Source: Chara braunii (Eukaryota > Streptophyta > Charophyceae > Charales > Characeae). From it: a stretch of 23,954 nucleotides of DNA. The DNA is taken from contig BFEA01000400.1 of NCBI GenBank assembly GCA_003427395.1, positions 1,275,444 to 1,299,397 on the forward strand, written 5' to 3'. The notes beneath the pieces were generated by a model. It had not been told where the DNA came from. It worked only from the letters and a program-made list of their open reading frames with translations, and did no database searches. Both the position numbers and the translations under genes were made by a program. Shown in pieces: positions 9,670 to 18,806 of this stretch (within the stretch, counting starts at the first letter, position 1; each line of letters begins with the position of its first letter).

Positions 9670-9832
9670 GATTTTGGGCGCACTGAACCTTACGAGTAAC
9701 CCTCAAAAACGCGGAGGGATGACCCCTGTTCATGGGCTACTCGCGGGAGGCAAGCCCAACAACAGGTCTTGGATCGGTCCTTTTATCCGACCCTGCAGGT
9801 GGGGTAGTGCGGCCTAAAAATTTCGTAAGTTC

Positions 9833-10449
9833 TGATAGCAAATCTAGAAATGAAAGGAAAGCCGACGAAGAAGCAAACACGAAGAAAAACGAGATATTCG
9901 GTACATTGGCAAATTTCTGTTGTATATGATTGTATATTAAATTTTCCTTTTATTTGTTATTGCCTGCAATAAATTCAAAAGTAAAAGAAATGATTCGAGC
10001 AATTAGAAGGATAGGAAAACAAGGAAATTTCAGTAATTCCTCATAATCCCCCTTGGAGTTCAATTTTTGTATGATAATAATATTTTGCTATTTTCTAGAA
10101 ATAGAATTAAAAGAGAGGAGAAAGTTAAAAATGATAAAAGGGACTATAATTCATGATTATTAGAAAGTCTGACACATTTTTGTCTAGATTATCCGTTGTC
10201 GGCATATAACTCAGATTATTTTTTTTCTCTAATTCTAACGAGTTTTCTCCAGTCACCGATGATCACGATTCTCTGCATCATTAACCCAATTCACCTGATC
10301 GCTGACCCTACTAACTGACTGTATGAGAGGAGGGGTCGCATCGTCAGTATGGGACGGTATTATTCTGGTGCTACTCCGATATCTGGTACGAGGTTCGGGG
10401 ATGTTCATGTTCTCCAACACCCTGCGGCATCCAGCATAGCGCAGGTCCA
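9833..10449. other. AT-rich stretch, no gene; possible poly(A) signal at 9968-9973
   Basis: Composition becomes AT-rich here and no protein-like frame is present. AATAAA at 9968-9973 is preceded by two TTGTAT elements at about 9919-9935, an arrangement similar to plant polyadenylation regions. It might serve the upstream element, but AT-rich DNA yields such motifs by chance. Confidence 0.35.
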
Positions 10450-10481
10450 GTGACGGTCCGACGTCGACATGGTACGCTACT

Positions 10482-10990
10482 CGGCACCATTTTCAGGCAG
10501 ATTTGGAACCATTCTCGCGATTTATTCCTGGTTTGGGAATGTCACGATGATTTATTTCCAGGTTCGATACCGTTGACGCATTATATTTCAGGTTCGGAAT
10601 CATCACAATGGTTTAATTCAGGTCTGGGACCTCTAAGATATATTGTTCCAAGCCCAGAACTGCTGTGCCATTTGTTTCGGGCTCCACGCCATCAACTTTT
10701 TCCAGGATCGGTACCACGAAGACAGTTCATTTCAAGTTCGGAACCACTATGACGGTTTATTTCCTAGTTCGGTATCATAACAACATTTTATTTTCAGGTT
10801 CAAATCAGCTCCTATGGGACGATCTCGGGTACGGAGCCACAACTGCGGCATATTTTCAAATTCGACTTCACCATGGAACGCCTCACTGTGACCCTTTTCA
10901 GGTCCGCCATCTGGTCAGTGGGGTATGCATTATGAAGCAATTTTCGGGATCCGAAATGGTTCAACTTACACTTATTTCAGACTCGTCTTC
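10482..10990. repeat. Degenerate tandem repeat, period about 30 bp
   Basis: A diverged minisatellite is clear from about 10485 to 10810. Successive units have the form TTTATTTCAGGTTCGGAACC followed by about ten more bases ending near ATGACG, at roughly 30-bp spacing. The best preserved units lie near 10545-10610 and 10725-10785. Weaker units ending in TTTTCAGG or similar continue to about 10990. An open frame crosses it on the + strand, but it has no protein-like features apart from the repeat. Confidence 0.75.
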
Positions 10991-11117
10991 GGCCCTGCAT
11001 CAGCACGCTTCAGACCCTGCATTGGTTCGACGTTGGAATGACATAAGCAACTGCGGAGTCTCAGGACAGAGATTGCCGCGGTATCAACATGTATCACTCT
11101 CGCTTTGGTCCGGCTAA

Positions 11118-11800
11118 TGACAATGCTGGCGATTGGGGAATTTCGAAATGGTTATGTCAAGTCTGGCGAAGAACCAAAGTCCTGTTTGACCGCAGAATTA
11201 CCCCTTTGGGACACAGGTGTAGGCCCCTGACCCAGTCGGAAGTGGACAGTTTGGAACGGTACTGAATTCCGGCTGGATCGGCCTGGGTATGCCTTGATTT
11301 GACCGGGCTTGAGGGGGTGAATCCGAGCTGCCACCCCACGCCCGGGTTGGCCCTGCTATGACAGGGGATCACCTGATTGGCTTGGCTATAACAGTTGCGC
11401 CTTGGAACAGCTAACTTGGAGCGGGCATTTGAAATTCTCATCTGGACACCGCTGCTGCAGTACTCAGTTTAATGATTCAGGCCTTCGCTGAATTGTGCTG
11501 ACCAGCTATTTTTTTCCACTGACCCCACGATCCGTAGTCGTACTTTGCGGGGCCGCGTGGAGGTACCAGAAGGGAGAATGCTGACACAGAGGCCAAGGAT
11601 ACAATTAAAAGGAGGCTGAGACCCCATGTATCGGGCCCAAATCGTTGTGGGATACGGGCTCGGTTAATAGCTCGAGTGCTAAACCTGCCGGGACGCCAGG
11701 CGGTGGGGGCGGACAGGGGAGATCACACTGCCACGTCGTATATGTGCGGAGGACAACATGAGCCGGAGGTGCTGAGGGATACGTAAGGCACATGGGCGGT
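11118..11800. other. No gene supported
   Basis: This is mixed-composition DNA between two repeat zones. Minus-strand frames of about 60 to 110 codons are open here, but their translations are Pro/Ser/Cys-rich without recognisable motifs. No RNA gene or clear repeat was seen. Confidence 0.45.
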
Positions 11801-11817
11801 TGCAAAGGGGACAGTAT

Positions 11818-11965
11818 GCACGGTGTTCCCGGCCCACTTCGGAAGGGAATGCAGGCGGAGAGAAGGGGAGATGCGCACGGTGTGCCCAGCGCAGGTATGC
11901 AGGCGGGGGCAGTTGAGGGACGGAGGTGACGGAAAGCATGCAAGGTGTACGCAGGCTACCGCAAA
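11818..11965. repeat. Degenerate repeats sharing CACGGTGT...GCAGGCGG
   Basis: Three imperfect copies of a G-rich unit occur at about 11818, 11873 and 11937. They share a GCACGGTGT-like start and a TGCAGGCGG-like end, spaced 55 to 65 bp. The third is the weakest. They lie just upstream of the larger 208-bp repeat and may belong to the same decaying tandem array. Confidence 0.45.
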
Positions 11966-11990
11966 CTCGTGCAGGCAGTTAGGGGGAACG

Positions 11991-12418
11991 GACGGAGGAA
12001 GGCGCAGAAGAGATGCATGGCGCCCTGGGTTCATGTGTGCATCCGAGGGAGACAGTGCGCAAACGGTTAGAGGTGTGTCCCGTGCACGACGCGCTACACA
12101 GAAGGGTGAGCTGCGGTAGTGTCGTGACAGTGCTTCGAGCAGGAACTGAACAATCCGGTTGAGGCTCATGTCACGGGGGGCATGGACATGAGGGAACAGA
12201 CGGAGGAAGGCGCAGAAGAGATGCGTGGCGCCCTGGGTTCACGTGTGCACCCGAGGGAGACAGTGCGCAAATGATTAGAGGTGTGTCTCGTGCACGACGC
12301 GCTATACAGAAGGGTGAGCTGCGGTAGTGTTGTGACGGTGCTTCGAGCAGGAACTGAACAATCCGGTTGAGGCTCATGTCACGGGAGGCATGGACATGAG
12401 GGATACGGACGGAGGAAG
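11991..12418. repeat. Tandem duplication, period 208-209 bp
   Basis: Two full copies (11991-12198 and 12199-12407) and the first about 11 bp of a third (from 12408) all begin with gacggaggaag. The full copies align without gaps over about 200 bp and differ at about ten sites, all transitions. Minus-strand frames of 148 and 171 codons cross the two copies and resemble each other only because the DNA is duplicated. Confidence 0.93.
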
Positions 12419-12688
12419 AGGGCAACGCAGTGAGCCTGGCGGGGGCTGCCTTCCTTGGAGCTTGATTCAAAGGCGGAAGAGTCAAGAGTGCTGATTGGTG
12501 GCCTGTTGAGTAAGTGGGAGAGAAGGAGATACCGGTTGGGGAAGGGATTACAAGAGTGCGGACGAAGAGGAGAATCGGGAACCGCATGTTAAAGCAACGA
12601 ACGCGGCCTCGGTGCTTCACTGCCGCCTTCTGATCTGGAGGCGGGATAACGAGGTCAGCGCCGAAGGCACTTCGCTGGCCAGCCAATC

Positions 12689-12940
12689 AAGTCTCCCGCT
12701 GATGCGGGATCAGATACTAAACTGCACTTCGCAGCTCAGCCTATCAAGTATTCGCAGTTGCGGACCAGACACCACACTGCATTACGGAGAACAGCAACAT
12801 TTCAGCTTGATCAGCTGATCGAGATCTTCGTTGTTGCGGGCCAGACACTGCACTGCATTTCGCTGATTGAACTAATCAAGTTCCGCCGCCGCTGGGACCA
12901 CGCACTGTACTACGCTAAGAACGAGTTTCCCCACCACAGT
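12689..12940. repeat. Degenerate tandem repeat, period about 57 bp
   Basis: Units start with AAGT or GAGA plus a TTCGC-like run at 12689, 12746, 12821 and 12878. Each carries a TGCGGGxCCAGACAC-like middle, a CTGCA(C/T)T block and ends in a TGATC/TAATC/TATC block. Spacings are 57, 75 and 57 bp; the longer one has an insertion containing TTGATCAGCTGATC. A partial unit may precede 12689. No gene is supported here. Confidence 0.7.
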
Positions 12941-13962
12941 CAGCGCTAATTTGATCAGGTAACCAAACAGACCCATCACTGGTGGGCTCGATCACCTTTG
13001 ATGGATGGCTAATCAACCCTTCGGCCGAACAGGCAAACAAGCAGCCCTACTGTTGACGTGACCGCCCCCTCCGGCTAAGTGGGCAATCTGACAAAACCAT
13101 TCCCTGCTAAGAGCAGGCCAGAGAGCATGACCTTTCTTTATTTTTGAATTATTTAATTTTATTTATTAATTGATAAGGGTAGGGCAGGACGAAGGAGGTG
13201 TATCGAAGTCGAGCACGGACAAAGAGGGTGTGTTGCTGTGAGTAAGAAAGTCGAAGAGTCACCGTGAGCGGGAGAGAGGAGTCGCGGTGAGAAAAGGGAA
13301 GGGCCGCCGGGGACGAGATGAGTGAATGTGATGGTCTGGGAGAAAATCCCATATGAGGGAATTACGCATTTTCTTTTGTATGGAACCTAAGTATCCCTTG
13401 TCAATGTGATCAATTGGTCGCTTGTTGTTCACTTTATTTCTTTCCTTTCATATGACAATGCTGAGCGAGTGTAAAGGGGCCCCGCCAACGGGCTGAAGCA
13501 GTTAGGTTCAAACCATCTCCGTGTGGGACAGGGAAGAAAGAGAGAAGACCATTGGTCTTGCCCGCGCCNTACAGCAAAGAACTCCTCTTCCGCCTGTGAG
13601 GACGAGCAAGGGTGCTTTTGGGAGAAAGAGTGTGTGTGAAAATGAGCGGGCAGGCAAGGGAATAGTGAAGAGTGAGCGGGCGAAAACGCGACTGTGTTCT
13701 TGTCCAAGTGGGTCGACTCTCTCTCGAGCTTATCTGCAAATGGAAATTGGTTGTTCTTGTTCAGTCCAATCTAGAGTTCATCCCTGTCTAGTTGCTGGCT
13801 GGCCAATGAGTCAGTGGATGATGCAGCGAGGGAACATTTTCTGATCAATAACTGAATTTGGGGTTGAAACGATCATTATTACCTTGCTGGTCTATGATTG
13901 AATCTGAGGACTATGCGGCCTTTCCTTCTTTTCTGTTCGACGTTTGAGTCCGAAGTCAAAAG
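12941..13962. other. No gene supported; single undetermined base at 13569
   Basis: This segment includes a short AT tract (13136-13175), a GA-rich block (13180-13320) and mixed sequence. Open frames on both strands span the N at 13569 but show only Ser/Pro/Arg bias. No terminal repeat, tRNA or protein motif was recognised. The 5' LTR belonging to the primer-binding site at 14201 could lie within its later part. Confidence 0.4.
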
Positions 13963-13983
13963 TTTTTTTTTTTTTTTTTTTTT
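13963..13983. repeat. Poly-T run, 21 bases
   Basis: An uninterrupted run of 21 T. It could be a minus-strand poly(A) tail of a retroposed RNA, but no target-site duplication or retroposon body was recognised next to it. Confidence 0.9.
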
Positions 13984-14200
13984 CCATTTATGTTAATTCT
14001 TTTTGCGCAATTCGCTTTCGATCGACCCCCACTTCAAGCCATAACTCTGGGCTACAAAATAAACAGAGTTGACAGTCGGGTTAATTGCGATACCTTGCTG
14101 GTCGCTGAAGACCTCGAAAGCGGGCGCGACGAGTGACAGGCGTCGTTGCCCTTGGCTTCGGCGAACAGCAAGTGCCCCTCCCCGGGTTTCCTCACAACTT
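13984..14200 (+). other. Putative 3' end of a 5' LTR
   Basis: This segment directly precedes a strong tRNA-Asp primer-binding site. It ends in ctcacaactt, so an LTR terminus ending in CA at about 14194-14196 plus a short spacer is possible, as in Athila-like elements. The upstream LTR boundary and any second LTR were not found. Confidence 0.4.
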
Positions 14201-14218
14201 TGGCGCCGTTGCCGGGGA
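14201..14218 (+). other. Primer-binding site, tRNA-Asp type (Athila/Tat-like)
   Basis: TGGCGCCGTTGCCGGGGA is the 18-nt complement of the 3' end of plant tRNA-Asp, including CCA. It is the primer-binding site known from Athila-type Ty3/gypsy elements. It is preceded by acaactt, which also commonly precedes this site. It marks the start of a second LTR element on the + strand, distinct from the tRNA-Met-primed element at 1374. Confidence 0.85.
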
Positions 14219-14270
14219 GGGGATCTGCACCCCCGAGGCCGCGACCTTCCCCAATCAACGGGGGTGCCCT

Positions 14271-14282
14271 GGCTAATTAGCC
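14271..14282 (+). other. 12-bp palindrome after the primer-binding site
   Basis: GGCTAATTAGCC is a perfect palindrome. It extends by a T-G wobble and two C-G pairs on each side, and lies 52 nt after the primer-binding site. Retroviral leaders often carry a palindromic RNA-dimerisation signal in this position, but no functional evidence exists here. Confidence 0.35.
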
Positions 14283-14830
14283 GGGAGTTAGTTCGATCCG
14301 AATACCTTGATTAGTTGATTTTTATTCATTTTTATTAATTTTGAATTTATTTTTTCTTAAATATCTTCTTATCTGCGCAATTTCACGCAAACTTCGTCGG
14401 GAACAAAGTTCGTCCTCACGATGAGACGAATGTTTTGACACGTTTCCCGAAAAATTCTAACGGTCGAATTTTGAGGAAATCAATTTTTCTTCTTCAGTTT
14501 TCTTTTTATAATTTTTTCGGGGATTTGGTCTATTTTTGTGAGATAACTTCTTTAACCAAAGTTGTTCAGATTATTTTTCCCGTCATTTTGATACCCTGGA
14601 CGGGACAAACGGAGTTAGTCAGAGGTAAAAACAACCAGTAACAGCGAAGAAAATAAATGTAAATAAAAATAGAATATTTATTTTCTTCCAAATTTTGTGT
14701 AAAATAGGGAAAAGGGGATTAAGAGAAAGTAATCCATCAAAGTTTTTGCAAATATCGAGGGGAGTTGACGAAAAAAAATTGGTACAGTGCGAGCGCTGGA
14801 AGAGGGCGTGCGGTTGCGCGCAAAGCTCCA

Positions 14831-14886
14831 AAACCCTAGTTAGTTAAACCCTAATTAGAAGAAGTTTTCTCTAGGGTTTTAGGGTT
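14831..14886. repeat. Telobox cluster in inverted arrangement
   Basis: aaaccctag (14831) and taaaccctaa (14845) are followed by ctagggttttagggtt (14871-14886) on the opposite orientation. These are plant-type telomere repeats (TTTAGGG) and could pair as a hairpin. Such boxes occur in plant promoters and as interstitial telomeric remnants. Confidence 0.75.
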
Positions 14887-15090
14887 GGATAACAACCTCG
14901 AGGAGCAGCTAAAAAGTCGGATCGAAATATATCTGGATTATTTTGCCATTTCTTCTTTCTCGGCATTTTCTTATAATTAATTGAAAGAAAATACTTAAAA
15001 TAACGAAAAATAATTAATTAAGGTTTGTTATATTTTGGTAAAAATCCGCCCATTGTTTCTTTCGGACGGTTGCGCTAGGGGCGACAGTCC

Positions 15091-15147
15091 CGAAGCTCAT
15101 TCCAACGGAGGGAGGGTGAATGCTGTGGAAATTTTCTGAAATTTTGT
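15091..15147 (+). repeat. Dispersed leader repeat, copy 1
   Basis: The core is ATTCCAACGGAGGGAGGGTG followed by GAATGCTGTGGAAATTTTCT. It matches copies at 15271 and 16031: a CCCAACG(G/A)(G/A)GGGAG block, a short purine/GC block with GAA, a CTG(C/T) block, and a GAAA(A/G)TTTTC block. Confidence 0.6.
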
Positions 15148-15270
15148 GTATTTTATCGAATTAATTACAAAATAATTAAAGAAAATACTTCAAAATCAAT
15201 TAAAAATTCAAAATACTTTTTCGAAAATAATATATTTTTGATATACCCCTTCGGCGATATTTTTGAGGCC

Positions 15271-15335
15271 TTCGACCGAGCCCCATCCCAACGGGGGGAG
15301 GCGAACTGCCGCCGAAAGTTTTCGGAAATTCGTAG
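15271..15335 (+). repeat. Dispersed leader repeat, copy 2
   Basis: This copy has ATCCCAACGGGGGGAGGCGA, then ACTGCCGCCGAAAGTTTTCG. It is the most GC-rich of the three and is about 180 bp after copy 1. Confidence 0.6.
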
Positions 15336-16030
15336 AAATTCGCTGGGGTCCTCTTAAATCAAGCAATTTAGCATAGAGACATATATAAGGAATATAAATA
15401 TATTTGAGGTAAGAAACGGGGTATATCTTGCATAAACATAATTTTTGTAAATCAAATACAGTAAAACACAGAAAAATTCCCTAGATAGGGAAAGAGAAAG
15501 GGGAATTAGAGTGAAGAAGGTCCAAGCTTGATCCCTTACCCCCTTTTAGGGGTTGAGTGCAGCGACGGAAATTTTTCCTACCTAAATTTATTTATTTGGT
15601 ATTTAGATAATAGAAATTTAAAATAAATAGTTAGTGTGAGCCGGAAAGAGAAGCGTACTTGCCGCACTACTCTCTAGGGGAAACCTTGTATGCCCCTAGG
15701 CAGTGGAGGGGAGTTGGTAGGTTTCTGTAGATTAAAAGTAATTTTATTAATTTAAATTTATTAAAGTTTTTTGAAAATATAAAAATGGCTTAGAAAAATA
15801 GTCGAAAGAAGGTGACGGCCTTCTAATTTTGGTTCTTAGATAGAGGGTGACATCTGTACTCCGGAGGGGTGACCGGCGCAGTCGCGGGCAGCGTTCCCTC
15901 GAACAGAGCACACGCCTTGTATTCGAGGGAACTTAACTATAGGGCCTGTCTGCTTTGTTCAGGGTCGGGATTCCACCCTTTGACACCTTAGGGGACTCTT
16001 GGGATAGATTGGAGATAGGTCGACAGCGTA

Positions 16031-16088
16031 ATATCGGGGCTCCCAACGAAGGGAGACGAAACGCTGCCAAAATTTTCTTAGAAACGAC
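16031..16088 (+). repeat. Dispersed leader repeat, copy 3
   Basis: This copy has CTCCCAACGAAGGGAGACGA, then AACGCTGCCAAAATTTTCTT. It ends about 70 bp before the first coding block of the A family. Confidence 0.6.
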
Positions 16089-16154
16089 AGTCTTTTTCTG
16101 TTATCTTTCACCTTCTCTACCCATCCCTCTTACTACGTTCTCTCTAACTATCAG

Positions 16155-17176
16155 TTGGATGTGGCCGCAAGCGCAGGTAGAGGTCTACGAGGTCAGCAAC
16201 GCTTGGGACGTGGAGTCCCAGAGCTCATAGAGGGCGATCTGGTGGAGCTCACGATTCCCGCACGCAGTGCCCGATATACTGACGACCAGTTTGCGTGGAG
16301 GTCCATTGTCTTGTCTGCGGACGTGTGGCTTTGGACGCATAGAGAGAACACCGCCCTGGACAAAGGGGGGGCGTAGTGAGAGCCAACCTGTACTTAGGAC
16401 CGGACGCGGTCAAGGAGGCTGCGGTGAGTCTCGCGATGACGGGGACTAGTGACGAGGTTAGCAGGTCTTTACGCTACCTGAGGGATGAGGTCGCCGCCTT
16501 CCGAGCGGAGGACTCGAGTGACCCGTTGACGTTATTCCACGGACGCTCTCCTCTTGATATGACGAGCGAGCTTGTGATAGCGCGAGACCGGTTTTTCCCG
16601 TGCAACGTTTCGAGTCTGCGGGCGATAGTCCCTGCGTTCGTTGTAGAGAGCATCTTTGGAGGTATAGGCGGAGTGGTCGAGACATACTTAGCCTATCAAG
16701 ATCTCAAGGTCCTTGTCAGAGGGTCCGGTGACCTCGACTACCTCTATTATTCGCTTGCGACCGGTGGGCCTCGTTGGGGTGACGAGAGGGTTCAGCTTAT
16801 AGAGCTGATCCGTTCGATAGACGACGAGTGGCCCCAGTCTCCGTGCGTTTGGGATTGGCTGGACCGTGAGCTCCGAGAAGGCCCCGAGTACGTGACCTGT
16901 ATCGGGAGACTCTTCTCAGATGACTGAGGTAGCTGGTGGAGTGAGGACGCTGGGCGACCTCTGATACACGACTATCAGTTGGCAGAGTATTACTCGGCGA
17001 TAGGATAGGCGCCATATCGTGTCGAGGACGAGTTCGACGACGAGGGATGGGAGCGAGAGGACGGCGAGGACGCGTGGGAGCCGTATTGGGTTGACCCAGA
17101 GAGTGAGGTTGACGAGGAGGAGGACGACATGGAAGACGCGCACTTCCCACGCATGGAAGTACCGATTAGGGCCTAG
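16155..17176 (+). pseudogene. A-family protein copy 1 (A1), unknown function
   Basis: I do not recognise this family. The N-terminal block carries GDLVELTIPARSARYT and SADVWLWTHR. A 7-base G run at 16365-16371 puts the next block out of frame; one more G would join them. The middle block (from about 16376) ends with FVVES, VVETYLAYQDLKVLV, TGGPRWGDERVQLIELIRSI and WLDRELREG. TGA 16925-16927 and TAG 17006-17008 interrupt a tail rich in Asp, Glu and Trp. The tail ends at TAG 17174-17176. The start is uncertain: no ATG is in frame near the N-terminal block. The same block order recurs in A2 and partly in A3, which is the main evidence that it is coding. No signal peptide or clear membrane segment was seen. 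Confidence 0.6.
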
Positions 17177-17266
17177 GCAGATTGTGCGGCGAGGCGAGTG
17201 CGAGCTAGGCTAGCGGTGAAACTCGGCAGTAGAGAGAGAGAGTGAGATAGAAGATCCTACGGGCAG

Positions 17267-18393
17267 ATGGTAGAGGAGATCGAGAGAGTCGACCTACCCT
17301 TTGGAGATTACAGATGGCCTAGACCGCCCGAGATCATAGCTCCCGACTTGGTGGAGCTTGATCTACCGGCCAAATGCGTCACTGAGCCAGGGCTGATTGA
17401 CCATTGGGGGTCGACTCGGCTGGGGCCAGACGTGCACCTATGGTCATATACCGTTCAGACCTACGAGTCTGATCCGCAGAGGTGGCGGGCACCTGGCACG
17501 ACGTCCATAGAGGCCGTAGGGCATATTTATTACTCACGAGAGGTGAGCGACGTCGTCTATATCGAGTGCTTGGTGCATGGGTTTGGCGGTATGAGAGAGA
17601 GGTGAGAGAAATCCTGACGGGTGTGATAGAGAGTGCACGAGAGGGGATTGAGGATCTGTATGGGCCTGTCAGGGAGACGAGGACTATGTTTCGGATAGGA
17701 GGGTTCGCTTTCCCGACGGTCCGTCTGCGCGCCAGGTTCCCGGTCTTTGTAGTGGAGCAGCTTTGGGGCTTGGGGTGCGTCGTGGAGAGATATTTCGCGG
17801 CTCTAGAGCTCGCCGAACTAGTAGAGCAGACGGACCGGGACTGGATTGCCTACGCACAGTTCGTAGGCGGGCCTCTTACTGGAGAGAGGGGAATACAACT
17901 TATTGAGTTCTTACGTGCTCTAGCGCCTACAGCAGACCCCCACTCTTTTTTGTCGGGACAGCCCTTGAAGTTCTGGCTGGCACTAGATAGGGAGGTCCAG
18001 AGACCAGTGGATAGTTTGGAGGGGGTCGGATGACTCTTTAGCGAGACTCCCGGGGATAGGCCTGCTTCCCTCATCTCTATCTGGGAGTTGGAGGAGCATT
18101 ACTAGGGGATATATCCAGATAGAGAGGAGCTAGGCTGGGACGTCGATGATCGAGATTGGGAACATCTCAGCGACGCAGAGCCTTGGGGACAGGACGAGAG
18201 ACCGTGGAGAGACGTGCCAGACGCTGGGCAAGACAACCTTGACGTCGATTTAGACAGACCGGATAGCGACGGTTGGGGGCATCTAGCTCAGGCCGAGGGA
18301 CAGGAGCATATCCCCTGGGGCCGGGCTGTGGATGTAGAAGGAGACGAGGACGTGGACGAGGGTATGCCAGACGCGGAAGACGATGAAGGATAG
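17267..18393 (+). pseudogene. A-family protein copy 2 (A2), unknown function
   Basis: The ATG at 17267 begins an acidic N-terminus leading to PDLVELDLPAKCV and GPDVHLWSYT, homologous to A1. Near 17545 the reading shifts by one base into the frame carrying RYEREVREILTG, then FPVFVVEQLWGLGCVVERYF, FVGGPLTGERGIQLIEFLRA and FWLALDREV, which match A1 block by block. TGA 18031-18033 and TAG 18103-18105 interrupt the same frame, which continues as an Asp/Glu/Trp-rich tail (GWDVDDRDWEHLSDAEPWG) to TAG 18391-18393. The tail aligns with that of A1 (RPLI...YQLAEYY versus SLISIWELEEHY). It lies 90 bp after A1 on the same strand. Tandem paralogy is clear; biochemical role is unknown. Confidence 0.65.
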
Positions 18394-18498
18394 GGCATAT
18401 CTGGGCATAGTGTAGAGCGCGGAGTAGAGAGGTGCCGAATGATAGACACAAGGAGATAACTTAAGACGAGACGGGAATTGCAGTAAGCACTAATAGAG

Positions 18499-18735
18499 AT
18501 GGCGGACAGAGACACACTGAGAGTGACCCTTTCCTTGCGGCGAGATAGGATAGGGGGGTGGGAAGAAGAGGCGATGGACGATATTGCGCGACGAATCAGA
18601 CTCATGACGGAGCATGCCCTAAAGATACGGAGAGGCCAGAGATACGTCGAGTATACTATCTACTTCCATGGAGCTGATGGGAGAGTGCACAGCACCTACT
18701 CGACCATACTCAGCCTGAGTGGAAGAGTTGTCTGA
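18499..18735 (+). CDS. Small ORF B1, unknown
   Basis: A 78-codon ORF with ATG in the cluster, 105 bp after A2. It is rich in Arg and Asp; a helix-like segment (EEAMDDIARRIRLMTEHALK) is followed by strand-like GQRYVEYTIYF and GADGRVHSTY. A related layout, helix with RR then Tyr-rich strands and an xDGR motif, is seen in ORF D, and more weakly in B2. No known domain was recognised. It is short enough that chance openness is possible; its position and resemblance to D favour coding. Confidence 0.4.
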   Translation: MADRDTLRVTLSLRRDRIGGWEEEAMDDIARRIRLMTEHALKIRRGQRYVEYTIYFHGADGRVHSTYSTILSLSGRVV

Positions 18736-18806
18736 AGAGTTAGCAACATCGTGAGATCGAGTGCGTCGCAGGGAGTAGAGTGATACAGATCCAGTGGCGA
18801 GGGGGA

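Larger units (their letters stand above)
14300..16150 (+). other. Long AT-rich leader-like stretch without a supported gene
   Basis: The segment is AT-rich with T/A homopolymers and no protein-like frame longer than about 90 codons. It carries a telobox cluster (14831-14886), a motif present three times (15091, 15271, 16031), and two related tracts (about 14675-14735 and 15445-15510) that share an AGGGAAA...GGGGATTA-like core. Position between a primer-binding site and coding sequence suggests an untranslated leader of a large LTR element. Introns or intergenic DNA cannot be excluded. Confidence 0.45.

Noticed and set aside
11723-12686. Two similar minus-strand ORFs (148 and 171 codons) that look like paralogs
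   Set aside because: Their similarity is fully explained by the 208-bp tandem duplication; no known motif.
13149-13352. Minus-strand ORF of 67 codons
   Set aside because: It is short and Ser/Leu/Arg biased, opposite a GA-rich tract; no supporting feature.
13872-14105. Short shared string taccttgctggtc at about 13880 and 14091, considered as an LTR or tandem repeat
   Set aside because: The match is only about 13 bp with no extension.
14201-14240. tRNA gene
   Set aside because: The match is only the complement of a tRNA 3' end; no cloverleaf or internal promoter boxes are present.
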